A DNA stretch of 36,733 nt from Brevundimonas sp. AAP58 (GCF_001295975.1 NZ_LJHU01000066.1:1-36733); one strand, 5' to 3'. Shown: positions 13,902 through 22,287, counted from the stretch's first letter. The notes: generated from the sequence alone by a model not told the origin. Numbers and translations: made by a program.

Positions 13902-14708
13902 ATGGCCCTCGCCTCCGCCCTCGTCTCCGTGATGATCGACGCCGTCCGCAAGACGGCGCGCCCCATGCTTCGCGACTTCGGCGAGGTTGCGAACCTGCAG
14001 GTGTCGCGAAAGGGGCCCGGCGACTTCGTGACGGCCGCCGACATCAAGGCCGAGGACACGCTCTACGAACTGCTGATGAAGGCCCGCCCCGGCTACGGCT
14101 TCCTGGGCGAGGAGCGCGGCCTGATGGAGGGGACCGACAAGTCCCACACCTGGATCGTCGACCCGATCGACGGCACCACGAACTTCATGCACGCCATGCC
14201 GCATTTCGCGATCACCGTCGGGCTGCAACGCTTTGCCCCGGACGGCAGCTCGGAGATCGTGGCGGGCGTCACCTACAACCCGGTTATGAACGAGCTGTTC
14301 TGGGCCGAGAAGGGCAAGGGCGCTTATCTGAACGACCAACGCATCCGCGTCTCGGGTCGGCGCGACCTGGCCGACAGCCTGATCGCCACGGGCCTGCCCT
14401 TCATAGGCAAAACGGGCCATGCCCAGGCGATCAAGGATATCCATGCGGTGGGTCAGCGCGTGGCCGGGATCCGTCGTCTCGGCTCGTCAGCGCTGGATTT
14501 CGCCTGGGTCGCCTGCGGGCGCTACGACGCCTATTTCGAGCGCAATCTGAAGCCCTGGGACGTGGCGGCCGGCATCCTGTTCGTCACCGAGGCGGGCGGC
14601 ATCGTCACCACCATCGAGGAGGGCGGCGATCCCAAGACAGGCGCGACCATTCTCGCCGCCAACGCCGAGGTGCACCCGACGCTGCGCAAGGTTCTGCAGG
14701 CGGCCTGA
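13902..14708 (+). CDS. suhB: inositol monophosphatase family protein
   Basis: A 268-residue Mg-dependent phosphatase of the inositol monophosphatase/SuhB family. Metal and catalytic residues can be placed: Glu70 in GEE, Asp87, Asp90 and the following GTTN in DPIDGTTNF (87-95), and Asp220 in KPWDVAAG. The length is normal. In proteobacteria this protein dephosphorylates inositol phosphates, and in E. coli also acts with ribosomal RNA antitermination; which applies here is unknown. A GGAGC site precedes the ATG. The gene lies between efp and a GlpQ-type phosphodiesterase on the same strand. Confidence 0.92.
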   Translation: MALASALVSVMIDAVRKTARPMLRDFGEVANLQVSRKGPGDFVTAADIKAEDTLYELLMKARPGYGFLGEERGLMEGTDKSHTWIVDPIDGTTNFMHAMPHFAITVGLQRFAPDGSSEIVAGVTYNPVMNELFWAEKGKGAYLNDQRIRVSGRRDLADSLIATGLPFIGKTGHAQAIKDIHAVGQRVAGIRRLGSSALDFAWVACGRYDAYFERNLKPWDVAAGILFVTEAGGIVTTIEEGGDPKTGATILAANAEVHPTLRKVLQAA

Positions 14709-14749
14709 GGCGTCACCAGCCTGTCGTCGGCGCGCCCTACCGTCCGGGC

Positions 14750-15793
14750 ATGATCCGGTTCATTCTCGTCGCCATGCTGATCGCCGGCCCCGTCGCGGCC
14801 CAGACCCAACCCGCTCCGCTGGTGATCGCCCATCGCGGGGCATCGGGCGAGCGGCCCGAGCACACCCGCGCCGCCTATGAGCTGGCCATCGACCAGGGCG
14901 CGGATGTCATCGAGCCGGATCTGGTCATGTCGAAGGACGGCCATCTCGTCGTTCGACACGAGAACGAGATTTCGGAAACGACCGACGTCGCTACCCGTCC
15001 CGAGTTCGCCGACCGGCGGACGACGAGGACCATCGACGGTCGTCCCGTCACGGGCTGGTTCACGGAAGACTTCACCTTGGCGGAGCTGCGGACCTTGCGC
15101 GCCCGGGAGCGCCTGCCGGCGCTGCGGCCCGCCAGCGCCGGTTTCGACGGGCAGGAGCCGATCCTGACCTTTCAGGAGGTCATCGACATCGCGCGCGCGG
15201 GTTCGGCACGGACCGGCCGAACCGTCGGCGTCGCGCCCGAACTGAAGCACTCGACCTATTTCGCCTCGATCGGCCTGCCGATGGAGCCGCCCCTGATCGC
15301 CGCCCTGTCCGCCAACGCCCTGATGGCCGCCGACAGCCCGGTGATGATCCAGTCTTTCGAGGTCGAGGTTCTGCGTTCGCTGGGTCAGGCGACGGACGCG
15401 CCGCTGCTCCAGCTGATGTCGCCGGTTGGCGGCCCCTTCGACCGGCCCGGCATGACCTACGCCGAAATGGCCCGTCCCGAGGGCTTGGCCGAGATCGCGA
15501 CCTATGCCGACGCCATCGGGGTCGAGACCAGTCTGATCTACCCCCGCGATGCCTCAGGGGCCGCGCCCGTGGCAACGAGGTTGGTCGCCGACGCCCATGC
15601 CGCCGGGCTCAAGGTCGTGGTCTGGACCTTCCGCGCCGAGGACGTCTTCCTGCCCGTCGAGTTCCGGGGCGGCGAGGATCACGGCCTTGGCGACATGGCG
15701 GGTTGGCTGGGGCGCTTCTATCGGCTCGGCGTCGACGCCGTCTTCACCGATCACCCGGGCATCGCTGTTCAGGCGCGATCCGATCGTCCCTGA
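14750..15793 (+). CDS. periplasmic glycerophosphodiester phosphodiesterase
   Basis: A 347-residue secreted enzyme that hydrolyses glycerophosphodiesters to glycerol-3-phosphate and an alcohol. The N-terminus (MIRFILVAMLIAGPVAAQTQ) is a clean signal peptide ending in AxA. The catalytic segment has His28 in AHRGASGERPEHT, Glu55 and Asp57 in VIEPDLV, and His70 in VVRHENE. These are the GlpQ hallmarks, in the same order and spacing as the periplasmic E. coli enzyme. The C-terminal VDAVFTDHPGIAV strand closes the TIM barrel as usual. No glpT transporter is nearby. It converges on the ABC exporter gene with nine bases between them. Confidence 0.93.
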   Translation: MIRFILVAMLIAGPVAAQTQPAPLVIAHRGASGERPEHTRAAYELAIDQGADVIEPDLVMSKDGHLVVRHENEISETTDVATRPEFADRRTTRTIDGRPVTGWFTEDFTLAELRTLRARERLPALRPASAGFDGQEPILTFQEVIDIARAGSARTGRTVGVAPELKHSTYFASIGLPMEPPLIAALSANALMAADSPVMIQSFEVEVLRSLGQATDAPLLQLMSPVGGPFDRPGMTYAEMARPEGLAEIATYADAIGVETSLIYPRDASGAAPVATRLVADAHAAGLKVVVWTFRAEDVFLPVEFRGGEDHGLGDMAGWLGRFYRLGVDAVFTDHPGIAVQARSDRP

Positions 15794-15802
15794 GGGGAGG
15801 CG

Positions 15803-17665
15803 TCAGTTCTCCCGGAACTGCAACTCTGCCAGCCGGGCATAGAGCCCGCCCTTGGCCACCAGTTCGTGGTGGGTCCCCTCCTCCACCGCCATGCCGTCTT
15901 CCATGACGACGATGCGGTCGGCGCGCAGAACGGTCGCCAGACGGTGGGCGATGACCAGGGTCGTGCGCGTCTCCATGGCCTGGTCCAGCGCCGCCTGCAC
16001 CAGCGCCTCGTTCTCGGCGTCGAGCGCGCTGGTCGCCTCGTCCAGCAACAGGATCGGCGCGTCACGGACGAGGGCGCGGGCGATGGCCAGTCTCTGGCGC
16101 TGACCGCCCGACAGACTCTTGCCGCGTTCGCCGAGCGGCGTGGCGAACCCTTCCGGCAAGGCTTCGACGAAGCCCAGGGCCTGGGCCTCCTCGGCCGCCT
16201 GGCGGACCTCGTCCTCGCTGGCGGCTTCCCGGCCGAAGCGGATGTTTTCCAGCGCAGACCCCGAGAACAGCGGGGCCTCCTGCGACACCCAGGCGAAGCG
16301 GGCGCGGACCTCGGCTGGATCGGCGGTCTTCACGTCCACGCCATCCACGCTGACAGACCCCGCCTGAGGATCGTAGAAGCGGAGCAGCAACCGAAACACG
16401 GTCGATTTGCCCGCCCCGGACGGACCCACCAGGGCCACCGTCTCGCCGGGTCGCACGGTCAGGTCGAAACCCTTCAGCGCCGGCAAATCGGGTCGTCCCG
16501 GATAGGCGAAACGCACCCCCGCCATCGCCACGCGGCCCTCCGGCGGTGATGGCAGGGTGACCGGCCGCTCTGGTACCGCGATGGCGGGAACGGCACGCAT
16601 AAGCTCATCGATCCGTTCCATGGCACCGGACGCCTTCTGCACGTCGCCCCAGCTCTCGCCGAGCGCGCCGACGGCCCCAGCCGTGAAGACCGACAGCAGA
16701 ACGAACTGCAGCAGGGCACCCGGCGTCATTGTCCCAGCCGCGACGTCCTGAGCCCCCAACCACAGCACGAAGGTGATGCCGCCGAAGATCACGACGATCA
16801 CCAGCGCCGTCATCCAGGCCCGGGCCCGGATCCGGGTCAGGGACACGCCGAACGCCTCCTCGACGACCGTGCCGAACCGGGTCGCGGCGCTGGTGACACG
16901 GCCAAAGGCCTGGACTGTCTCGATGGCGTCTACGCTCTCGCCCGCGAAACCGACGGCGTTGGCGAAGCGGTCTTGCGACTTCACGGTCAGCTTCCTGACC
17001 TGCCGCCCGAAGATGAACACGGGCCCCAGCAGCAGCGGCGCGGTCAGCAGGACCAAGCCCGTCAGCTTGGGGCTGACGATGAACAGCAGCACAATCCCGC
17101 CGATCAGCGTCAGCAGGTTGCGCAGCGCGAACGACACGGCTGTCGTCAGCAGGGTCTCAACCAGGGCAATGTCGGTCGTCAGGCGGCTGAGCACCTCGCC
17201 CGTTCGCATCTTGGCGAAGAAGGCCGGGTCCAGCGTCAACACCCGCTCGAACAGGGCCTTTCTCAGGTCTGCGATGACCCGCTCGCCCGTCTTGGTGACG
17301 TAGAAGTAGCGGACGGCCGTGGCGATCCCCAGCGCCACGGCATTGGCCCCGAGGAACAGGAACCAGCGGTCGATGTCGCTGCCGCCGTTCTCGAACCCGT
17401 GGTCGATCGCGCCGCGCGCCGTCGCCGTCAGCCCCAGCGACGCCGCCGTCGACGACAGCAACCAGAACAGGGCAATGAAGGCGTCCAGCTGGTGCCGGAC
17501 CAGAAAGGGCCAGAGCCGCAGCAGCGGTCGGACATCGCGGCTTTTTCCCCGACGCTCGCCGGCCTCGCCGATCTGCTCGACCAGCACTGCCCCTGCGCCC
17601 GGGCGTCCCGGCGCGGCCGCTGGGCCGGAGGCGGTGTCAGGAATCGGCGCGGCGGCGTCAGTCAT
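15803..17665 (-). CDS. ABC exporter, MsbA-like half-transporter
   Basis: A 620-residue fusion of a six-helix exporter domain (about 48-355) and an ATPase domain (about 375-618). Motifs in the ATPase are Walker A GPSGAGKS (414-421), Q-loop Gln462 in VSQEAPLF, LSGGQ (518-522), Walker B ILLLDEAT (538-545, catalytic Glu543) and switch His574. It should act as a homodimer in the inner membrane. The closest familiar groups are MsbA/LmrA-type lipid or drug exporters, but the substrate cannot be fixed. I chose the ATG at 17665, with AAGAGG upstream, over the longer frame from 17758, whose extra residues show no conserved character. Residues 1-45 are a Pro/Ala/Gly-rich extension. Confidence 0.92.
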   Translation of the reverse strand: MTDAAAPIPDTASGPAAAPGRPGAGAVLVEQIGEAGERRGKSRDVRPLLRLWPFLVRHQLDAFIALFWLLSSTAASLGLTATARGAIDHGFENGGSDIDRWFLFLGANAVALGIATAVRYFYVTKTGERVIADLRKALFERVLTLDPAFFAKMRTGEVLSRLTTDIALVETLLTTAVSFALRNLLTLIGGIVLLFIVSPKLTGLVLLTAPLLLGPVFIFGRQVRKLTVKSQDRFANAVGFAGESVDAIETVQAFGRVTSAATRFGTVVEEAFGVSLTRIRARAWMTALVIVVIFGGITFVLWLGAQDVAAGTMTPGALLQFVLLSVFTAGAVGALGESWGDVQKASGAMERIDELMRAVPAIAVPERPVTLPSPPEGRVAMAGVRFAYPGRPDLPALKGFDLTVRPGETVALVGPSGAGKSTVFRLLLRFYDPQAGSVSVDGVDVKTADPAEVRARFAWVSQEAPLFSGSALENIRFGREAASEDEVRQAAEEAQALGFVEALPEGFATPLGERGKSLSGGQRQRLAIARALVRDAPILLLDEATSALDAENEALVQAALDQAMETRTTLVIAHRLATVLRADRIVVMEDGMAVEEGTHHELVAKGGLYARLAELQFREN

Positions 17666-17717
17666 GGGCTGCGCCTCTTGCCCCGGATGGCGCCCCGGTG
17701 TAAACGCCGCCCCTCGC

Positions 17718-17746
17718 TCCCGCCGGGCTTTCTGGCGGGATTTCTC
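17718..17746 (+). promoter_or_regulatory. hairpin plus T-rich tail in rpmE leader
   Basis: TCCCGCC and GGCGGGA form a 7-bp stem with a 9-nt loop, followed by TTTCTC, about 60 bases before rpmE on its coding strand. The shape is that of an intrinsic terminator, yet it lies between two divergent genes, so it could attenuate rpmE if transcription starts upstream of it. Confidence 0.3.
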
Positions 17747-17802
17747 AATTTCGCGCATCGACGGTCGGCATCGTCACCGCGCAGAGACCGGACGCCACCA
17801 CC

Positions 17803-18027
17803 ATGAAGCCCGATACCCACCCGGACTACCACTTCATCACCGTCACCCTGACCGACGGCTCGAGCTACAAGACCCGCTCGACCTACGGCAAGGAAGGCGA
17901 TGTGCTGAACCTGGACATCGATCCGTCGACGCACCCGGCCTGGACCGGCGGCAACCAGCAGCTAATGGACCGCGGTGGCCGCGTATCGCGCTTCAACAAC
18001 AAGTTCGGCGGCTTCATCAAGAAGTGA
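17803..18027 (+). CDS. rpmE: 50S ribosomal protein L31
   Basis: A 74-residue large-subunit ribosomal protein located near the central protuberance and bridging to the small subunit. The start [10 protein letters not shown], the middle TRSTYGKEG, and the end [10 protein letters not shown]...[11 protein letters not shown] are typical. It contains no cysteine, so it is the zinc-free form. The ATG at 17803 gives the expected N-terminus. The gene stands alone and is followed by a strong intrinsic terminator. Expression may be influenced by the leader hairpin at 17718-17746. Confidence 0.97.
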   Translation: MKPDTHPDYHFITVTLTDGSSYKTRSTYGKEGDVLNLDIDPSTHPAWTGGNQQLMDRGGRVSRFNNKFGGFIKK

Positions 18028-18057
18028 CCCGACGGCGACTGTAGCCGCAACATCACG

Positions 18058-18089
18058 AAAGGCGCCGGTCACGTGACCGGCGCTTTTTG
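18058..18089 (+). terminator. strong intrinsic terminator after rpmE
   Basis: A perfect 22-base self-complementary core centred on CACGTG (18062-18083) is flanked by AAAG on the left and five T residues on the right. It lies 34 bases past the rpmE stop and is a textbook Rho-independent terminator. Confidence 0.9.
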
Positions 18090-18179
18090 TTTGTCCTGAA
18101 CGTGGATAACATCACCGCGTTCAACCCACGGGGCGTGGACGTCGTGATCCACGGGGTGTCGGACGAAGGCGATGCGAGA

Positions 18180-19742
18180 ATGAACAGACGTGAACTGACC
18201 CTCGGCGCCGCGGCGGCGGCCATGGCCGCGCCTGCGATGGCGCAGACCGCGTATCAGCCGCAGGCCACGACGAGCAACAGCCCCTACTTCGCCGCTTTCA
18301 ACGCTCAGATCGCCCGTCTCCCCACGGCCGATCAGGCCGACGTGCGCGCCTTTTACGAGTTGAACGACTGGCGGCCGGTCTGGAACGCCGATCGCGTGCG
18401 CCGTCTGAGTGAGGCCGCCAATCGCGCCGAGCGGCACGGCCTTTCCAAAGCCGACTACTTCGACTTCGTCGGCCTCGCCGCTGATCCGGACAGCGCCGAT
18501 CTGCGCACCACGGCCGCTGCCCTGAAATATGCCCGCGTGCTCGCCTTCGGTGCCGTGCGACCCGAGACGGTCGAAGAACTGTGGGAGATGCAGAAGAACG
18601 TCGTCGACGTGCCGCTTGGCCTCAACGACGCCCTTGTTCAGAACCGGCTCGTCGAGTGGTTCGAGGGCCTGGCCCCGACCGACATTGGCTATAGCAATCT
18701 GTCGGCCGGCTACGTTCGCTACCGCCGCCTGATCAATCAGGGCGGCTGGCCCGCTTTCCCGGTACGTGCCGGCACGCTCGAGCCCGGCTCCAGCGACAAC
18801 CGCATCCCCGCCCTGATCGCCCGCCTTGTGGCAGAAGGCGACCTGACGGCCGAGGCCGGGGCGCGTCTGACCGCCGAAGGGCTGGTCTATGGTCCCGAGT
18901 TGCAGGAGGCGGTCCAGGGGTTCCAGACGCGTCATGGTCTCGCCGCCGATGGCCGGATCGGACCATCGACCCAGGCATCGCTCGGGGCCTCGGCCGAGGA
19001 TCGCGCGCGCCAGATCGCCTTGAACCTCGAACGCCGCCGCTGGCTGAAGCGCGACCTCAATCCCGAGCGGATCGAGGTCAACACAGCCGCCGCCATCATG
19101 GTCTACTGGAAGGACGGCCGCCCGGTTCATTCCAACCGTGTCGTCGTCGGTGCCCCCGCGACCCAGACGCCCAGCCTGGAGAAGCCCTTCGCCTCGGTCG
19201 TCGCCAATCCACCCTGGTATGTTCCCGCTGGCATTGCGCGCCGCGAGATCCTGCCACGGGGTCCCGCCTATCTGGCCAGCCAGAACATGTATATTCAGAA
19301 CGGCACGGTCATCCAGCGTGCCGGACCGAACGCCGCCCTCGGCTATGTGAAGTTCGAGTTGCAGGACAGCTACGCCATCTTCCTGCATGACACCCCGTCC
19401 AAGGCCGCCTTCAACCTGTCGATGCGTCAGCGTTCGCACGGCTGTGTTCGGGTGCAGAATGCAGTCGAGTTCGCGCGCCTGTTGCTGTCGCCCGACCCGA
19501 GCCTGCTGGGCCAGTTCGATGCCGCCCAGGCCTCGCGTCGCACGACCCGGATCCAGACGGGTCGGGAGATCGGTGTGCGCTTGCTCTACTGGACCGCCTT
19601 CGTCGACGGTCAGGGACGGGTTGCATTCCGCGAGGACGTTTATCGCAGAGACCGGACTCTCGCCGAAGCGCTTGGCATCGCCGTCATCCTGCCGGAAGTC
19701 GTCGCCGACGGGCGCATCGACGCCAACGACGTTGGCCCCTGA
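18180..19742 (+). CDS. L,D-transpeptidase, YcbB-type
   Basis: A 520-residue exported enzyme that forms 3-3 crosslinks in peptidoglycan or attaches proteins to it. The N-terminus (NRRELTLGAAAAAMAAPAMAQT) is a twin-arginine-like signal peptide. A scaffold region (about 40-200) comes first. A PG-binding domain (about 222-268, with GPELQEAVQGFQTRHGLAADGRIG) and the YkuD catalytic domain (about 297-440) follow. In the last, His403 lies in FLHDTP, and His420 and the nucleophile Cys422 in SHGCVRVQN. The layout matches E. coli LdtD/YcbB. I chose the ATG at 18180, with GAAGG upstream, because the frame further up runs into the rpmE terminator. The Tat-type signal is unusual for the family and worth noting. 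Confidence 0.92.
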   Translation: MNRRELTLGAAAAAMAAPAMAQTAYQPQATTSNSPYFAAFNAQIARLPTADQADVRAFYELNDWRPVWNADRVRRLSEAANRAERHGLSKADYFDFVGLAADPDSADLRTTAAALKYARVLAFGAVRPETVEELWEMQKNVVDVPLGLNDALVQNRLVEWFEGLAPTDIGYSNLSAGYVRYRRLINQGGWPAFPVRAGTLEPGSSDNRIPALIARLVAEGDLTAEAGARLTAEGLVYGPELQEAVQGFQTRHGLAADGRIGPSTQASLGASAEDRARQIALNLERRRWLKRDLNPERIEVNTAAAIMVYWKDGRPVHSNRVVVGAPATQTPSLEKPFASVVANPPWYVPAGIARREILPRGPAYLASQNMYIQNGTVIQRAGPNAALGYVKFELQDSYAIFLHDTPSKAAFNLSMRQRSHGCVRVQNAVEFARLLLSPDPSLLGQFDAAQASRRTTRIQTGREIGVRLLYWTAFVDGQGRVAFREDVYRRDRTLAEALGIAVILPEVVADGRIDANDVGP

Positions 19743-19745
19743 AGC

Positions 19746-20273
19746 TCAAGACCGGAAAGCGGCTTCCAGCCTGCCGAGCTGGCTCAACACCGGATTGACG
19801 TCGGGCTCGACCGGCGCGTCCAGATACATGCGCCGGTCCAGATACAGAACGCGATCATAGAGCTTTTCGGCCCGCACCAGATATTCCACGAGGGCGATCG
19901 GGATATCCCGATTGGTTGGTTCGGCTCCCGCCTTACGCTCGGCTAGTCGATAGCGCGGATCTGCGGCCGCTTCCGGCGTCATGTCGCCTTCCCGAACCGC
20001 ACGCTGGACCAAGAGCCATGACGCTACCTGCATCAGCCGCGTTGTGAGCTTCATGCTCTCGCCGGCATAGGCCAGGGCCGCCGACCGCGACAGGAGCTTG
20101 GACTCCCTGCGGCCGTCGCCATCGAGATAGGACGCAGTCTCCTCCACGAGCTCCATGCCCTCGTGGAAGGTCCGGTCGAACAGTTCCGAACGCGCGAAGT
20201 CCAGGATTTCGCCCGGACGCGGACTCTTGGGGGCTGTCAGATCGTCGCTCGCCATCAACTCAAATCGCACCAT
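19746..20273 (-). CDS. rcdA: RcdA, regulator of CtrA degradation (DUF1465)
   Basis: A 175-residue protein matching the DUF1465/RcdA family by its helical core: FDRTFHEGMELVEETASYLD, then SRSAALAYAGESMKLTTRLM and QVASWLLVQRAV. In Caulobacter crescentus RcdA is an adaptor that works with CpdR and PopA to deliver CtrA and other substrates to the ClpXP protease at the cell pole. The C-terminal tail (about 150-175) is probably disordered. Two starts are possible, ATG at 20273 and ATG at 20255; neither has a strong ribosome-binding site, and I list the longer. DUF1192 lies upstream on the same strand and a quinone oxidoreductase diverges beyond it. Confidence 0.88.
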   Translation of the reverse strand: MVRFELMASDDLTAPKSPRPGEILDFARSELFDRTFHEGMELVEETASYLDGDGRRESKLLSRSAALAYAGESMKLTTRLMQVASWLLVQRAVREGDMTPEAAADPRYRLAERKAGAEPTNRDIPIALVEYLVRAEKLYDRVLYLDRRMYLDAPVEPDVNPVLSQLGRLEAAFRS

Positions 20274-20370
20274 GTCGACACGGAACGCCCGCTACGTGAT
20301 CGGGCCGGATTGGCGCCGCGTCCTTCAGGCCTGCAACCGCCATGCCACGGATAGCACCCGAGCGAAACCG

Positions 20371-20577
20371 TCACTGCCGGAAGTTGAACAGCGCGTCAGC
20401 GGCCGACTTCTTTGCGACCTTCGCCGCGATGGCTGATTTCGACCGTTCGATCTCGGCCTGGAGCGCCTCGATCCGTTCATTCAGTTCTTCCACGGCGTAG
20501 AGATCGAGATCCTCGCGAGACAAGGCTCTCAGATTCGTCCCGCGGGGCGAGCGTGGCTCCAGGTCCTCGAATGTCAT
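20371..20577 (-). CDS. DUF1192 small coiled-coil protein
   Basis: A 68-residue protein of the DUF1192 family. The central AVEELNERIEALQAEIERSKSAIAAK stretch is a short coiled coil, followed by the family ending (KKSAADALFNF). The role is not known. In alphaproteobacteria it is often found next to a DUF1465 gene and a quinone oxidoreductase, as here, so it may be linked to envelope or cell-cycle functions. The gene lies 97 bases upstream of rcdA on the same strand, and divergent from the oxidoreductase gene. Confidence 0.85.
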   Translation of the reverse strand: MTFEDLEPRSPRGTNLRALSREDLDLYAVEELNERIEALQAEIERSKSAIAAKVAKKSAADALFNFRQ

Positions 20578-20658
20578 CCTCGCCTCCTTGGCCCCAGACC
20601 TCTGTCAGCCTAGTTACGCGCCCGGACGCAGACGATTGCAAGATACTGGAGACCCACG

Positions 20659-21630
20659 ATGCGCGTGATCGAGATCGAGGGCGGCCAGGGCCCGGCCAAC
20701 GCGCTGAAACCAGGAGAACGTCCCGATCCCGTCGCTGGTCCAGGCCAGATCCGCATCCGCGTTCGCGCTGCCGGCATCAATCGCCCGGACCTTTTGCAGC
20801 GAGAGGGGCTCTATCCACCACCGGCCGGCGCATCAGACATCCTGGGACTGGAGGTGGCCGGAGAAGTCGATCAGGTCGGAGCGGAGGTCGACCGCTGGGG
20901 TCTGGGTGACCGCGTGTGCGCCCTGCTCGGAGGGGGCGGCTACGCCGAGTTCGCTGTCGTCGACGCCAGCCATGTTCTGCCTGTTCCGGACACGCTGGAT
21001 TTCGCGTCGGCGGCGGCCTTGCCGGAGACCATCTTCACAGTCTTCGCCAATGTGTTCGAGGCCGGTGATCTCAAGCCGGGTGAGACGCTTCTCATCCATG
21101 GAGCAACCTCCGGCATTGGTGTGACCGCCATCCAGATGGCCAAGGCCCTCGGGGCAAGAGTGATCACAACATCCCGCTCGAAGGCCAAGGCCGACGCAGC
21201 CCTCGAACTGAACGCTGATGTCAGCCTCGATGCTTCAGCGGTCGATCTCGCTGCGTCCATAAAGGCGGCGGGCGGCGCGGACGTCATCCTGGACATGGTC
21301 GGCGCGGCCTATGCCGGGATCAATCAGACCGCGCTTCGGCCGGGCGGTCGTTGGGTCGTGATCGCCACCCAGAGCGGTCCCCTGGCCGAGATCGACCTGC
21401 TCAAGTTGATGATGAAACAGGCGATTCTGACCGGATCGACCCTGCGTCGCCGGTCGGCCAACGAAAAAGCGAGGCTGGCCGCCAACATCGAACGCCAGGT
21501 CTGGCCGTGGGTCGAAACCGGCTCGGTCCGCCCGCCGGTCGACGCGATTTTCCCGCTGGATCAAGCCGCTCTCGCCCACCTCCGGCTGGAGGCGGGCGAG
21601 CACGTCGGCAAGATTGTCCTTACGGTCTGA
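20659..21630 (+). CDS. NAD(P)H-quinone oxidoreductase (MDR, zinc-free)
   Basis: A 323-residue medium-chain dehydrogenase/reductase of the quinone-oxidoreductase/PIG3 type, a cytoplasmic NADPH-dependent enzyme. The N-terminal part has AAGINRPDLLQREGLYPPP (38-55) and GLEVAGEV. The Rossmann fold has GATSGIGVTAIQ (148-159), then ARVITTSRSKAKAD as the nucleotide-specificity region, with the Ser-Arg-Ser favouring NADPH. Zinc-binding residues of alcohol dehydrogenases are absent, as expected. The length is normal. GGAGA precedes the ATG. Its divergent neighbours DUF1192 and rcdA form a commonly seen group, although no functional link is known. Confidence 0.92.
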   Translation: MRVIEIEGGQGPANALKPGERPDPVAGPGQIRIRVRAAGINRPDLLQREGLYPPPAGASDILGLEVAGEVDQVGAEVDRWGLGDRVCALLGGGGYAEFAVVDASHVLPVPDTLDFASAAALPETIFTVFANVFEAGDLKPGETLLIHGATSGIGVTAIQMAKALGARVITTSRSKAKADAALELNADVSLDASAVDLAASIKAAGGADVILDMVGAAYAGINQTALRPGGRWVVIATQSGPLAEIDLLKLMMKQAILTGSTLRRRSANEKARLAANIERQVWPWVETGSVRPPVDAIFPLDQAALAHLRLEAGEHVGKIVLTV

Positions 21631-21633
21631 GAC

Positions 21634-22287
21634 TTACCAGCGACCGCCGCCACGCACCGGACGCAGCGAGGAAATCCGGTCATTCATGCCCCAGCGGGCG
21701 AGGTTTCGGACGCTGCCGGTGAAGACCTGGCACTGCCCCCGGAAGTTGGCGTCGGTGCAGGCTTCCCAGCTGCCATTCATCTGCATCGAGCTGATGCGGT
21801 CGTTGAAGCCAGACCGGGCGAGGTCATAGATCGGGCCCCGCAGGGTCTCCGAGTACCCCCGGAAGTTGGCGTCCTGGTAGATGGTGATGGAGTTGCGGCC
21901 TCCGCCGTTGTTACCACCGCCCCAGCCGCCGCCGTTGTTGCCGCCGCCCCATCCGCCGCCATTATTGCCACCGCCCCAACCACCACCGTTGTTGCCGCCG
22001 CCGTTGTTCTCATAGCTGCCGCGAACGCCCTGGCAGACCAGGAGACCGTCATCGTTGGCGATGTCGCTCGATGAGCAGCGGGCCAGTTCGATCGACGTCG
22101 AGCGAATGCGCCCACGCGTGTCTCGACAGTCCGCATAGAGTCGGCCCTGGTTCACGTAGCTGCCTGTGCAGGTCTGGGCGTAGCTGCCACGCGGCGCACC
22201 CCGCTGCGGACCGTCTTGCGGCCGAGCGTACTCCTGAGCTGGGGCAAGGATCGCCATCGCGGCGAGGGCGGAAGCGGTGAGCGACAT
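21634..22287 (-). CDS. secreted CVNH / beta-gamma-crystallin fusion protein
   Basis: A 217-residue exported protein with three visible parts. After a signal peptide (about 1-18), residues 34-88 (SYAQTCTGSYVNQGRLYADC, then STSIELARC and IANDDGLLVC) match the cyanovirin-N homology pattern, a sugar-binding fold. Residues 94-131 are a linker of GGGNNGGGW units. Residues 133-210 hold two crystallin-type Greek-key motifs, each ending in NDRISS, the (N/D)(N/D)xx(S/T)S calcium-binding signature. Six cysteines (40, 54, 71, 85, 177, 186) could form disulfides. A strong GGAGGT site lies seven bases before the ATG. I infer a secreted calcium-stabilised lectin-like protein; the ligand is unknown. It stands alone, converging on the oxidoreductase gene. 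Confidence 0.85.
   Translation of the reverse strand: MSLTASALAAMAILAPAQEYARPQDGPQRGAPRGSYAQTCTGSYVNQGRLYADCRDTRGRIRSTSIELARCSSSDIANDDGLLVCQGVRGSYENNGGGNNGGGWGGGNNGGGWGGGNNGGGWGGGNNGGGRNSITIYQDANFRGYSETLRGPIYDLARSGFNDRISSMQMNGSWEACTDANFRGQCQVFTGSVRNLARWGMNDRISSLRPVRGGGRW
21898..22008. repeat. 27-bp tandem repeat in the crystallin-fusion gene
   Basis: About three and a half copies of a 27-bp unit encode GGGNNGGGW in frame. Copies differ at silent positions (for example GTTGTT against ATTATT for Asn-Asn on the plus strand), so the array is not a very recent expansion. It is protein-linker DNA, not a CRISPR array. Its copy number is likely to vary among strains. Confidence 0.9.

Noticed and set aside
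21898..22008. Short regular repeats suggesting a CRISPR array
   Set aside because: Repeats are contiguous with no unique spacers, keep a coding frame and encode a Gly/Asn linker.
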